A stretch of DNA of 64,000 nt. Source: Nocardia altamirensis NBRC 108246. Lineage in GTDB: Bacteria; Actinomycetota; Actinomycetes; Mycobacteriales; Mycobacteriaceae. The notes beneath the pieces were generated by a model. It was given only the letters and a program-made list of their open reading frames with translations, ran no database searches and was not told where the DNA came from. Numbering within the stretch: position 1 is the first letter of the stretch; every line of letters begins with the position of its first letter. The stretch covers positions 24,723 through 88,722 of the forward strand of contig NZ_BDAY01000053.1 of the NCBI RefSeq assembly GCF_001612685.1, read 5' to 3'. Shown here in pieces: positions 8,388-17,376 of this stretch. The translations under genes and the position numbers were made by a program.

Positions 8388-10400
8388 TCAGCGGATGGAC
8401 GTGAGGTCGTACATGGTGACGCCGTCCACGTCGATCGCGGTGTAGTTCTGCTGCACCCATTGGGAGATCGCGGAGCTGGGTGAAGAGCCGGACGCGTCCG
8501 GACCGCCGTGCCCGCCACGGTTGCCGCCGATGAAATAGTGGATCTTTCCTTCGGCCACATATTGTTTGAACTGGTCGAGGGTCGGCGAGGGATCACTGCC
8601 GTTGAAACCGCCGATGGGCATGACCGGCAGTTCGGTGGCCAATTGGTATCCGGCCGCGCTGTTCGAGCCGATCGCCGCGGCGACCCAGGTGTAGGCGCCA
8701 CCGTTCTGCTCGAGCAGCGAAACGATCTTGTCGCTCGGCTTGCTCGCACCGAGCAGGCCACCGCCGGCGCCCATCTCGTGCCCGGCCATCGCACCCTGCC
8801 TACCGGGACCGTTGCGTCCATCGGGAGCGTTGCCACCGGGGAATGCGCCATCGACGGGAAATGCGTTGCCGCCGGGCCCATTCGGACCTTCCGCCCCCGG
8901 CGGGCGGCCGAACTTGCCGAACCGTCCCCCGACATCCGGACCCGCCGTGGGAATCGCGCCCGTATGCGGGGTCGCAATGGCGTCGACCGCGTAGGCGGTC
9001 GGCCCGGCCAGACCGGTGTACGCGATGGCCACTGCCGCGACGACGGCCAGCTTCCGCTGCGCGGGCACCAGCACGACGAGCGTCGCAAGCACGCCGACGA
9101 TCAGCACGGTCCAGCGCAACCACGGCAGCCAATGCACGCTGCGGGACAACAGCATCCACGCCGTCGCCGTCGTGAGGCCGACTGCCAGTGCGAGAACGGC
9201 CCGCACCCACCGTCGGTGCCGTTCGCGCCACAGCAGCACGGTGCCCGCGCCGACGAGCGCCGCGATCGCGGGTGCCAATGCCACCGTGTAGTACTGGTGG
9301 AAGATCCCCGCCATGAAGCTGAACGTCAGACCGGTCGCAATCAGCCAACCGCCCCAGACGATCAGCGACGCGCGTTGCCGATCGGTCCTGGCGGCCTTGC
9401 CGCGCAACAGAAGTCCACCGACCAGCAGCACGAGCGCGGCCGGGATCAGCCAGGCGACCTGACCGCCCTGCTCCGGCTCGAACATTCGGGTGATGCCGGG
9501 ACTGCCCCACAGGCCGTTGCCGCCGGCGGGCAGATCGGCGCCGCCCATCCCGACGCTGCCGCGTTCGTTGCCGTTGAGCCGCCCGAGCCCGTTGTAGCCG
9601 AGCGTCAGCTCCAGGATCGAATTGTCCTGCGACCCACCGATCCACGGCCGGGACGAGGCGGGCCACAGCTCCACCGCGAGCAGCCACCAGCCCGCCGCGC
9701 CCACCATCGCCGCACCGGCGGCGCACAGCTGGAGCAGCCGAGTGCCGAGCTTCGGCGGGCCTGCGATCAGATACGCCAGCGCGAGCGGTGGCACCACGAG
9801 TAGCACCTGTAACTGTTTGGTGAGAAAGCCGAATCCGACGAAGACGCCGGTGAGCACCAACCACCGCCAGCGGCCGTCCTCGATCGCCCGCGAGAGCGCC
9901 CATACGGCCGCGACCATCAGGAAGACCAGCAGCGCGTCCGGATTGTTGAACCGGAACATCACCGCCGCAACGGGAGTCACGGCCAGCACCAGCCCGGCAA
10001 GCAGCCCGGCCGCAGGGCCGAACGGCTTGCGCACCGTCGCCCACAGCAGCGCGACGCTGGCGACGCCGAGCAGGACCTCAGGCACCAGGATGCTCCAGCT
10101 GTTCAACCCGAACGCCCGCACCGACAGCTCCATCAACCAGAGCGAGGCGGGTGGCTTGTCCACGGTGATCGAATTCGCCGCGTCGGACGAGCCGAAGAAG
10201 AATGCCTTCCACGACACCGAACCCGCCTGCACCGCAGCGGAATAGAACGAGTTGGCCCAGCCGTTCGCGCTCAGGTTGCACAGGTAGGCGATCGTGGTGC
10301 CGATGAGTAGCGCGGCCAATGCCGGGTATTCCCAGCGGATCTTGCGTGCGGCCGCCGGTTCTGGCGGCGCCGAGGCCGGTGCGGTGAGCGTTGCCGTCAT
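8388..10400 (-). CDS. GT39/ArnT-like polyprenyl-phosphate-sugar glycosyltransferase (integral membrane)
   Basis: 670 residues. The N-terminal ~430 residues carry about 11-12 membrane segments with the PMT-family features of a GT-C enzyme: a short first loop with the acidic VDKPP motif (about residues 79-83) and a later FRFNNPDA loop. Then follow a Gly/Pro-rich linker and a ~120-residue soluble C-terminal domain found in YkcB-like proteins. The start overlaps the stop of the upstream GT2 gene by four bases (ATGA). The pair should work in sequence: the GT2/GtrA protein makes and flips the polyprenyl-phosphate sugar, and this enzyme transfers the sugar outside the membrane. The acceptor (cell wall polymer, lipid or protein) is not known. 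Confidence 0.88.
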   Translation of the reverse strand: MTATLTAPASAPPEPAAARKIRWEYPALAALLIGTTIAYLCNLSANGWANSFYSAAVQAGSVSWKAFFFGSSDAANSITVDKPPASLWLMELSVRAFGLNSWSILVPEVLLGVASVALLWATVRKPFGPAAGLLAGLVLAVTPVAAVMFRFNNPDALLVFLMVAAVWALSRAIEDGRWRWLVLTGVFVGFGFLTKQLQVLLVVPPLALAYLIAGPPKLGTRLLQLCAAGAAMVGAAGWWLLAVELWPASSRPWIGGSQDNSILELTLGYNGLGRLNGNERGSVGMGGADLPAGGNGLWGSPGITRMFEPEQGGQVAWLIPAALVLLVGGLLLRGKAARTDRQRASLIVWGGWLIATGLTFSFMAGIFHQYYTVALAPAIAALVGAGTVLLWRERHRRWVRAVLALAVGLTTATAWMLLSRSVHWLPWLRWTVLIVGVLATLVVLVPAQRKLAVVAAVAIAYTGLAGPTAYAVDAIATPHTGAIPTAGPDVGGRFGKFGRPPGAEGPNGPGGNAFPVDGAFPGGNAPDGRNGPGRQGAMAGHEMGAGGGLLGASKPSDKIVSLLEQNGGAYTWVAAAIGSNSAAGYQLATELPVMPIGGFNGSDPSPTLDQFKQYVAEGKIHYFIGGNRGGHGGPDASGSSPSSAISQWVQQNYTAIDVDGVTMYDLTSIR

Positions 10401-11731
10401 CGCAGGCCGCCGTCTGTCCCCGAGACCCGATCCGCGAGCGCGACATCCGCCGCTGTGGGCTCGGTGCCCATGCTGCCCGATTCACCCTGCACCGAAACGG
10501 CCGTCCGCCGTGCCGGATTCGGGGTGTTCCGGAAGACCCAGCGCAAGCCGACGAACCGCAGCACCGTGGCGAGCAGATTCGCCAGCACGAGCACGAACAG
10601 CTCGAGGTGCACCGGCGCGTCCGGCGCCCAATGATGCAGCGTGAACAGCGACCCGCTGGTCAGCACCAGGCCGATGCCGAAGATCACCAAGCCCTGGAAC
10701 TGATGCGACACCGCTCCGGTCGACCCACGCACACCGAAGGTGAAGGCCCGGTTGGCCGCGGTATTGGCCACCGCGGTGACGAGCAGGGCGAGGAAGTTCG
10801 CCACCTGTGGATTGGTAAACGATTGCAGCACAACGTAAAGCAGCAGATAGGCGAGCGTGCTCAGCACGCCGACGATCGCGAACCGCACCACCTGCCCGAC
10901 CATGCCGAGCGGCACGCCAGGCACCAGCGGCTCGCGGCCGATTGCCCGCCGCAGCTCCTCGAGCGGCAGCGCGCCGGTGGCAAGGGCGCGGCCGAGCCTG
11001 CCGATCCCGAGCAGGTCCTTGCGTGCGGTGTCGATGATGTCGACCCGGCTGTCCGGGTCGTCGATCCAGTCCACCGGCACCTCGTGGATGCGCAGCCCGG
11101 CCCGCTCGGCCAGCACGAGCAGTTCGGTGTCGAAGAACCATTCACCGTCGCGTACCAGCGGAAGCAGCTGGCGGGCCACCTCGCTGCGCATTGCCTTGAA
11201 TCCGCACTGCGCATCCGAAAAGTGCGCTTGCAGTGAGGCTTTCAGAATCAGGTTGTAGCAGCGGGAGATGAACTCCCGCTTCGGTCCGCGCACCACCCGC
11301 GAGGAGGAGCTCAACCTGGTCCCGATCGCCAGGTCCGAATGTCCGGTGATCAGCGGTGCGACCAGTGGCAGCAAAGCGTTCAAGTCGGTGGACAGGTCGA
11401 CGTCCATGTACGCGACCACCTGTGCGTCGGAGCGTTCCCACACCGCGCGCAGCGCCCGGCCGCGTCCCTTCTTGTCCAGGTGCACTACGCGCACGCCGTC
11501 GAGCTCGCCCGCCAGCAGCTTGGCCACCTCCAGGGTGGCGTCGGTGCTTGCGTTGTCCGCGACCGTGATCCTGGCCGGAAACGGGAAGCCTTTGCGCAGA
11601 TAGGCGTGCAGCCTGCGCACGCACACGCCGAGGTCGGCCTCTTCGTTGTAGACGGGTATCACCACGTCAAGGACGGGCGTACCCTCGGTCTCGGCTAATT
11701 CCGCAGCCGCGACGGTCACAGTCTCGGTCAT
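10397..11731 (-). CDS. Polyprenyl-phosphate glycosyltransferase GT2 fused to GtrA-like membrane domain
   Basis: 444 residues. Residues ~20-250 form a GT2/DPM1-like domain (DVVIPVYNEEADLG; the donor-binding motif in YMDVDLSTDL, an acidic DxD-type site). Residues ~275-400 form a four-helix GtrA domain thought to flip the lipid-linked sugar. The family transfers a nucleotide-activated sugar to polyprenyl phosphate. It is the first gene of a two-gene operon with the GT39 transferase. The sugar cannot be deduced. Confidence 0.9.
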   Translation of the reverse strand: MTETVTVAAAELAETEGTPVLDVVIPVYNEEADLGVCVRRLHAYLRKGFPFPARITVADNASTDATLEVAKLLAGELDGVRVVHLDKKGRGRALRAVWERSDAQVVAYMDVDLSTDLNALLPLVAPLITGHSDLAIGTRLSSSSRVVRGPKREFISRCYNLILKASLQAHFSDAQCGFKAMRSEVARQLLPLVRDGEWFFDTELLVLAERAGLRIHEVPVDWIDDPDSRVDIIDTARKDLLGIGRLGRALATGALPLEELRRAIGREPLVPGVPLGMVGQVVRFAIVGVLSTLAYLLLYVVLQSFTNPQVANFLALLVTAVANTAANRAFTFGVRGSTGAVSHQFQGLVIFGIGLVLTSGSLFTLHHWAPDAPVHLELFVLVLANLLATVLRFVGLRWVFRNTPNPARRTAVSVQGESGSMGTEPTAADVALADRVSGTDGGLR

Positions 11732-11887
11732 GAGAACCAGCCTCGATGATCGAGTTGTCGCGGAGCTGGGCCTAAGCTGTGAGGTTGCTGGGTGTGCCTG
11801 GCCGCGGCGACCGGCCTCGGTGCAGGCGGCGGTGGCGTACGGTCGGAGGATCGGGGCCGCTCAGGTCCTGCGAGCAAAGGACCACGC

Positions 11888-12013
11888 TTGTCCGACAAGT
11901 CTCCGCGCAGCTCGATGTCGAAGAAATCCGGGAAATCGCTCAAAGAGAAGCGAGCGGACAAAAAGAGCAAGTCCACCCCCGAACAAAGCATCATCGATCC
12001 GAAGAAGCGCTGA
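11888..12013 (+). CDS. Small Lys/Ser-rich basic protein (41 residues, TTG start)
   Basis: The TTG at 11888 is preceded by AAAGGA at 11876-11881 with a 6-base gap, and the encoded protein is strongly basic (MSKKSGKSLKEKRADKK in the middle, DPKKR at the end). A longer GTG-initiated frame from 11792 adds low-complexity Gly/Arg sequence and is less likely; an internal ATG (MSKKSG) is a third option. I recall conserved small proteins of this type in mycolate actinomycetes, without a known function; nucleic-acid binding is only a guess from charge. A perfect hairpin ends it at 12020-12049. Confidence 0.6.
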   Translation: MSDKSPRSSMSKKSGKSLKEKRADKKSKSTPEQSIIDPKKR

Positions 12014-12019
12014 CCGTCG

Positions 12020-12049
12020 CTGAGCGAGGCGGCCGACCGCCTCGCTCAG
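12020..12049. terminator. Bidirectional terminator hairpin
   Basis: A perfect 13-bp stem (12020-12032 with 12037-12049) and a 4-base CCGA loop between the small basic protein gene and the convergent MFS gene. Confidence 0.75.
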
Positions 12050-12062
12050 CATCGCAGCCTGA

Positions 12063-13580
12063 TCAGGCGGGGACCTGTTCCACCTTCTCGGCCATCGGTT
12101 GCGCCGAGCGGTCCGGCCGCATCAGCAGCAGCACGAGCACCCCGCCGAGCAGTCCGACGACGCCGCTCACCGCGAGGGTGCCCTGCACCCCGGCGGCGGA
12201 CGAGGCGTGCACCGCCGTATCGAGCGCCGCCCGCGCCTCGGCGGAGAGCTGCCCCATCAGCACGCCCGACTGGCCTGCGCCGACGGCACGGGCTGCCGAA
12301 TCCGCGTCCGGCACACCGTGATCGGCGAGCACCGCGCCCGCCCGCAGCGTGAAAACGCTACCCAGCGTGGCGATTCCGAGCGTGAAGCTCAGTTGCTGCG
12401 CGGTATTGACCGCGCCGGTGGCCATGCCTGCCCGCTGCCACGGCACCGCAGCCATCGCCGCCGAGCTCAGCGTCGCGGTGGCAAGGCCGACGCCGAGGCC
12501 GATCGCCAGAAATCCGGGAACCAGTGCGGCCCAACCGGCTTCGTCGTGCACCAGCAGCGCGCCGATGACCCCGCCCGCGCCGGTCACCAGCAGCCCGCCG
12601 CCGATGATCCGGCCGCGGTTGTCGCCGTGCAGGAACCGGCCGATGCCGCCGGACACCAGAAATGCCATGACGGACAACGGAAGTCCGACCGCGCCCGCTT
12701 GGATCGCGGTCAACCCGAGGACCGACTGCAACCAGATCTGGGTGTACATCAGCGCGCTGAACGCGGCGAAGAACAACGCGCCCGCGGCGACGAGCACGCC
12801 GACGAACGAGCGGTCACGCAGCAAGGCCAGGTCGAGCATCGGGTGCGCTGAAGCGCGTTCGACCAGCAGGAACGCGATCAACGCCGCGGCAGCGACCAGC
12901 AGCAGCCACCAGGTGAGGGCGTTCGACCACCCGTGCTCGTTGGCCCGGATCAGCGCGTAGGTCGCCGCCGCGGCGCTGACGGTGAACGTCGCCATGCCCG
13001 CCACGTCCACCCGGCCGCGCGCTGTGTGCGCCTGATCGGTCAGCACCCAAACGCTCAGTGCGATGGCGATCGCGCTGACCGGCAGGTTGACGAAGAAGAT
13101 CCACCGCCACGACGCGAGATCGGTGAGCAGGCCGCCGATGATCGGTCCGATGGCGCTCGACCCGCCCGCGACGGCGCCCCAGATCCCGTATGCCGCAGCT
13201 TGATCCCGGCCGGAATAGGCGTTGTTCAGCAACGCGAAGGTGGTGCACGCCATGGTGGTTGCGCCGATGCCTTGCACCACCCGCGCCACGATGAGGACGG
13301 TGGGATTCGGCGCGAGTCCGCAGACCAGCGACGAGACGGCGAACAAGGCGAGCCCGGCGAGATAGGTGCGCCGATGCCCGGCCAGGTCGGCGATCGAGCC
13401 TGCGCCGAGCATCAGCGCCGCCATCGCGAGCGCGTAGCCGTCGACGACCCATTGCAGCGCGCCGAACGACGCGTTCAAGTCGTTGCGCATGTCCGGTAGT
13501 GCGACGTTCACGATGGTCACGTCGATCAGCAGCATGAAGGTGCCGAGGCACACCGTCAGCAGCGGCAGCCATTTACGCAA
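12063..13580 (-). CDS. MFS drug exporter, DHA2 (EmrB/QacA) family, 14 TM
   Basis: 505 residues from the TTG at 13580. The first segment and motif D1 (LLIDVTIVNVALPDM) and the motif A region (GSIADLAGHRRTYLAG) mark the DHA2 family, with 14 expected membrane segments. GAGAGGA lies about 8 bases before this TTG, and MRKWLPLL is the usual N terminus. An ATG at 13676 would add 32 residues but leaves almost no space to the divergent regulator and has its Shine-Dalgarno only 2-3 bases away. Divergent from a Lrp/AsnC regulator. Substrate unknown. Confidence 0.88.
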   Translation of the reverse strand: MRKWLPLLTVCLGTFMLLIDVTIVNVALPDMRNDLNASFGALQWVVDGYALAMAALMLGAGSIADLAGHRRTYLAGLALFAVSSLVCGLAPNPTVLIVARVVQGIGATTMACTTFALLNNAYSGRDQAAAYGIWGAVAGGSSAIGPIIGGLLTDLASWRWIFFVNLPVSAIAIALSVWVLTDQAHTARGRVDVAGMATFTVSAAAATYALIRANEHGWSNALTWWLLLVAAAALIAFLLVERASAHPMLDLALLRDRSFVGVLVAAGALFFAAFSALMYTQIWLQSVLGLTAIQAGAVGLPLSVMAFLVSGGIGRFLHGDNRGRIIGGGLLVTGAGGVIGALLVHDEAGWAALVPGFLAIGLGVGLATATLSSAAMAAVPWQRAGMATGAVNTAQQLSFTLGIATLGSVFTLRAGAVLADHGVPDADSAARAVGAGQSGVLMGQLSAEARAALDTAVHASSAAGVQGTLAVSGVVGLLGGVLVLLLMRPDRSAQPMAEKVEQVPA

Positions 13581-13685
13581 AGCCGTTGTCCTCTCTCGAA
13601 GTCGGTGGTGGGAGACCGCGTCGAGTATCCGGAGAATCGTCTCGGTGGGTCGCGTGACTTCGAGCTTGGCGTACATTTCCTCCTT

Positions 13686-14720
13686 GTGGTGACTGTCGAT
13701 TTAGACAAAAATTCCATCCTAGACGGAGTTGATGCGCAGATCGTGCATGCGCTGCAGCTGGATCCCCGGGTGCCGTTCGCAACGGTGGCCGCCGACCTGG
13801 GTGTCGCGGAGCAGACCGTCGCCCGCCGCTACCGGCGGATGCGCCGAGACGGGGTGGTGCGGGTGATCGGCGCGGTCGATTCCCGTGCGATCGGTGAGAA
13901 CGACTGGATCATTCGGGTGCGCTGCCGCCCCGACGGCGCGATGCAGGTGGCCGAGGCGCTGGCCCGGCGCGACGATGCCGCCTGGGTGAGCATCGCCGCG
14001 GCGGGCGCCGAGGTGACCTTCTCGCTGCACCCGCGCACCCAGCAGGACCGCGACGACCTGCTGGTGCAGCGGCTGCAGCGCAGTGCGCCGGTGCACGATA
14101 TCGCCGCGGCGATGGTGCTGCATCGCTTCGTCGAGGCGGACGTGCGCGACTGGCGTGGGCGGCAATTCGCCAAGCGGGAGGGTGAAACGGGCTTGGTCCC
14201 AAGCGAATACGTCGATTCGGAGCTCCGGCTCCGCGACGAGGACCATGGCCTGCTCGAGCTGCTGTCACGCGACGGGCGGACCAGCTACTCGGTGCTTGCC
14301 CGGTCCACCGGCATGAGCATCGGCCGGGTGACGCGCCGCATCGCCGCTCTCCAAGCGGCGAACATTCTGTACTTCGACCTCGACATCGCCCCGGCCGCGG
14401 AGGGCACCGCACTCAACGCGTTCCTCTGGCTCCGAGTCGCGCCTGCGCGACTCGACTCGGTGGGGCGCGCCATCACCGAGCACGCCGAAACCGTCTATGC
14501 CGCAGCGGTTACCGGGCCGTTCAACCTCTTCGCGGTGCTTCGGGCCGATACTGCCGCCGACCTCTACCGTTATGTCACCGTCGAGATGGCCGATCTCGAC
14601 GGTGTGCACAGCTTCGAGCTGAGCCCGGTCCTGCACCGGCTCAAGCAGGCGGGTTCGCGGACCGTGGCCGGTCGGCTCATCCCGCCTGCGCCCGTACCGC
14701 CACGGGCGTCGCGTCGCTGA
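13686..14720 (+). CDS. Lrp/AsnC family regulator with duplicated HTH-RAM architecture
   Basis: 344 residues, about twice the size of a standard Lrp. Two AsnC helix-turn-helix units are visible, one near residue 25 (VAADLGVAEQTVARRYRRM) and one near residue 200 (LARSTGMSIGRVTRRIAAL), each followed by a ligand-domain-like stretch. GTG starts at 13686 and 13689 are both possible; no Shine-Dalgarno is seen, so it may be leaderless. The longer frame from 13605 is rejected because it covers the divergent promoter. It probably controls the exporter encoded divergently. Confidence 0.85.
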   Translation: MVTVDLDKNSILDGVDAQIVHALQLDPRVPFATVAADLGVAEQTVARRYRRMRRDGVVRVIGAVDSRAIGENDWIIRVRCRPDGAMQVAEALARRDDAAWVSIAAAGAEVTFSLHPRTQQDRDDLLVQRLQRSAPVHDIAAAMVLHRFVEADVRDWRGRQFAKREGETGLVPSEYVDSELRLRDEDHGLLELLSRDGRTSYSVLARSTGMSIGRVTRRIAALQAANILYFDLDIAPAAEGTALNAFLWLRVAPARLDSVGRAITEHAETVYAAAVTGPFNLFAVLRADTAADLYRYVTVEMADLDGVHSFELSPVLHRLKQAGSRTVAGRLIPPAPVPPRASRR

Positions 14721-14788
14721 CCGCGCAGACGGCAACGACGTCGAACAGCGCGGACGGTGTGGTTACCGCGGGGGTCGGCTACCGGTGA

Positions 14789-15637
14789 TTACAGGGCAAT
14801 GCCGAATCGCGCGGCCGTGGTCTTCCCCATCCGGTACAGCGGAACGCCGAGGTCCTCGTAGGCCGGGCCGAGCAGGCGCGGAATCAGGTCGAAGGCCCTG
14901 GCATCCGCGCCGATCAGCACCCTGGCGCTGTTGCGCTGCACGCCGCGCAGAATGATCTTCGCTGCCGCCTCGGGGCGGGTCAGTGTGAACGTGTCGAAGC
15001 CGCGGCGCACCGCCTCGATGTCGACGTCGTCGGCGATGCCGCGCGCGTTCACCGCGATATTCGTCTTCACCCCGCCGGGGTGCACGCAGGTGACGCCCAC
15101 CGGATGCCTGGCGATGCGCAGTTCCTGTCGCAGCGCCTCGGTGAACCCGCGCACCGCGAATTTGGCCGCGTTGTACGCGCTTTGGGATGGCACGCCGATC
15201 AGGCCGAACACCGAGGACACATTGACGATGTGCCCGTCACCCGAGGCGATGAGGTCGGGCAGAAAGGCCTTGGTGCCGTGCGCAACACCCCAGAAGTTGA
15301 TGTTCATCAGCCAGTCGAAGTCGTCCCACGCCATGTCCTCGACGTCGGCGGCGAGGGCGACTCCGGCATTGTTGATCACCAGGTTCACCCGCCCGAATTC
15401 GCCGCGCACGTCCTCGGCGTGCGCGTACACCGCGGCTCGCTGCGCGACGTCCAGCTCGTACGGAATGGCCGTGGCGCCGAGCTTTTCGCAGCGGCCCGCG
15501 GTGTCGGCGACCGACTCGGTGTTCACGTCGGACAGCGCGAGCTGCGCGCCGCGCCTGGCGAGTTCCAGCGCGAGCGCCCGGCCGATGCCGGAGCCCGCCC
15601 CGGTGATCACGGCGACTTTGTCTGTGAAGTTCTTCAT
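14789..15637 (-). CDS. Short-chain dehydrogenase/reductase
   Basis: 282 residues. Classical SDR: TGAGSGIG near residue 12, NNAGVA near residue 89, catalytic Tyr-Lys in SAYNAAK. The ATG at 15637 is used, with GAGGA upstream; an earlier ATG at 15679 overlaps the monooxygenase stop. It lies 13 bases after the flavin monooxygenase gene and must be co-transcribed with it. M. tuberculosis has a similar association of a Baeyer-Villiger monooxygenase with SDRs (mymA locus, recalled), so linked oxidation of a ketone or alcohol or of a cell-envelope lipid is plausible but inferred. Confidence 0.92.
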   Translation of the reverse strand: MKNFTDKVAVITGAGSGIGRALALELARRGAQLALSDVNTESVADTAGRCEKLGATAIPYELDVAQRAAVYAHAEDVRGEFGRVNLVINNAGVALAADVEDMAWDDFDWLMNINFWGVAHGTKAFLPDLIASGDGHIVNVSSVFGLIGVPSQSAYNAAKFAVRGFTEALRQELRIARHPVGVTCVHPGGVKTNIAVNARGIADDVDIEAVRRGFDTFTLTRPEAAAKIILRGVQRNSARVLIGADARAFDLIPRLLGPAYEDLGVPLYRMGKTTAARFGIAL

Positions 15638-15650
15638 TGAACATCCTCGG

Positions 15651-17225
15651 TTACTGAGTTGCCGGAGTCGGCTTGCCATTGCTTTTCGCGGTCGGAAAGG
15701 TCTGCGCCGGAAAATCTTTCGCCACCGGCGGGCGTCGCGTCGCCGAACTCGGTGCCGGACCGAAGAATTCGTACTCGGCCGGGTTCAGCCGTCTGGTCTG
15801 CAGCCAGTACTGCCAGGTGAAACCGGACCACATCGTGCGATTGTTGCCGTGCTCGTCCAGGTACCAGCTCTGGCAGCCGCCGGTGTTCCACACCGAGCGC
15901 GCCAAGCCGTGCTGCAGCTTGGCGTTGAACCGGTCCTGTGCCGCGCGGCGCGGCGCCAACGCGACCGCGCCCTGCGCTTTGAGCTGCCGAATCGCCTGCC
16001 GCACATAGTGAATCTGCGCCTCGATCATGAAGATGATCGAATTGTGGCCAAGCCCGGTGTTCGGCCCGAGCAGGAAGAATGCGTTGGGCATGTCGGCGAC
16101 GGTGACGCCGCGATGCGCCTGCACGCCGTCGCGGGCCCACTGTGCGGCCAGGTCGACGCCGCCGCGGCCGACGATGGCGAGGTTCTGATAGGAGTCGATG
16201 ACGCGAAAGCCGGTGCCGTAGATGATCACATCGACGGCGTGCTCGACGCCGTCGGCGGTGACGATGCCGTGCGGGGTGATCCGGTCGATGTGGGCGGTGA
16301 CCAGCTCGGTCTTGGGGTCGGCGAGCGCGGGGTAGTAGGTGTCCGAGCCGAGCAATCGCTTGCAGCCTGCTCGGTAGTCCGGCGTCACCTGCGCCCGCAG
16401 CACCGGATCGGCGATCTGCCGCTCGATCTGGCTCCTGCCCATCCGCTCGAGCACCTTCAGCAGGTCCGGCCGCCAGTTCATCGCGAACCCGCCGACTTCG
16501 GCGCCCCAGTACAGGGCGTTGCGTAAGACGAAGCGCAGACCGGGAATCCGGCGCAGTGCGCGCTTGAACCGCGGGGAGAACTCCACATCCGCGCGCGGCA
16601 GCACCCACGGCGGGGTGCGCTGGAACACCAGCAGCTGTGCTACGTCGCCGACGATCTCCGGCACGAACTGCACTGCGCTTGCGCCTGTTCCGATCACCGC
16701 GACCCGTTTGCCGGTCAACTCGACCTGGTGGTCCCATTCGGCCGAGTGGAACGTGGCGCCGGTGAAATCGGCGATGCCGCGGAAGTCGGGGATATTCGGG
16801 ATGTGCAGCGCCCCAACGGCGGACACGAGAAACTGTGCGATGTATTCCTGCCCGTCGGCGCTGTGCACATGCCAGCGTCGCTCGGCGTCGTCCCAGTACC
16901 CGCGATCGATCCGCTGGCCGAAGCGAATACGCGAACGGAGCCGGTACTTGTCGGCGATGTCGCGCACGTAGTCGAGGATCTCCTGCTGCCCGGAGAACAG
17001 TCGGCGCCAATCCGTCCGTGTCTCATAGGAATACGAGTACAGGAGGGTCGGCACGTCGCAGGCGCAGCCGGGATAGGTGTTGTCGCGCCAGGTGCCGCCG
17101 ACCTCGTCCGCCTTCTCCACGATCAGGTAGTCGTCGATGCCGTCGGCGTCGAGGGCAATGCCCATGCCGAGGCCGGAGAAGCCGCTGCCGACGATCAAGA
17201 CCCGGGTGTGGATAGCGGACGCCAT
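15651..17225 (-). CDS. Flavin-containing monooxygenase, Baeyer-Villiger type
   Basis: 524 residues. FAD-binding GSGFSGLG at about residues 12-19, the fingerprint FTGATFHSAEWD (FxGxxxHxxxW[PD]) near residue 160, and the NADPH-binding GTGASAVQ. These identify a class B flavoprotein monooxygenase of the Baeyer-Villiger/FMO group, which inserts one oxygen from O2 next to a carbonyl or oxidises a heteroatom, using NADPH. First gene of an operon with an SDR, divergent from a TetR regulator at 17377. Substrate unknown. Confidence 0.93.
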   Translation of the reverse strand: MASAIHTRVLIVGSGFSGLGMGIALDADGIDDYLIVEKADEVGGTWRDNTYPGCACDVPTLLYSYSYETRTDWRRLFSGQQEILDYVRDIADKYRLRSRIRFGQRIDRGYWDDAERRWHVHSADGQEYIAQFLVSAVGALHIPNIPDFRGIADFTGATFHSAEWDHQVELTGKRVAVIGTGASAVQFVPEIVGDVAQLLVFQRTPPWVLPRADVEFSPRFKRALRRIPGLRFVLRNALYWGAEVGGFAMNWRPDLLKVLERMGRSQIERQIADPVLRAQVTPDYRAGCKRLLGSDTYYPALADPKTELVTAHIDRITPHGIVTADGVEHAVDVIIYGTGFRVIDSYQNLAIVGRGGVDLAAQWARDGVQAHRGVTVADMPNAFFLLGPNTGLGHNSIIFMIEAQIHYVRQAIRQLKAQGAVALAPRRAAQDRFNAKLQHGLARSVWNTGGCQSWYLDEHGNNRTMWSGFTWQYWLQTRRLNPAEYEFFGPAPSSATRRPPVAKDFPAQTFPTAKSNGKPTPATQ

Positions 17226-17376
17226 CGTCCCACCAGCTCTCTGCGGTGATCCAACCGGATGTATCCAATACCGCCGGTCCTGTGTACTTTTCCGAGTGTG
17301 TCCGACGCCTCAGGCGATGTCAACGGCGGGACCTGGTCATCGGTACCGCTGGTAGCAGGTAGCATCCGGAATTGTG

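Noticed and set aside
13605..13685. Longer start for the double AsnC regulator
   Set aside because: The extra 27 residues have no family similarity and would occupy the divergent promoter region.
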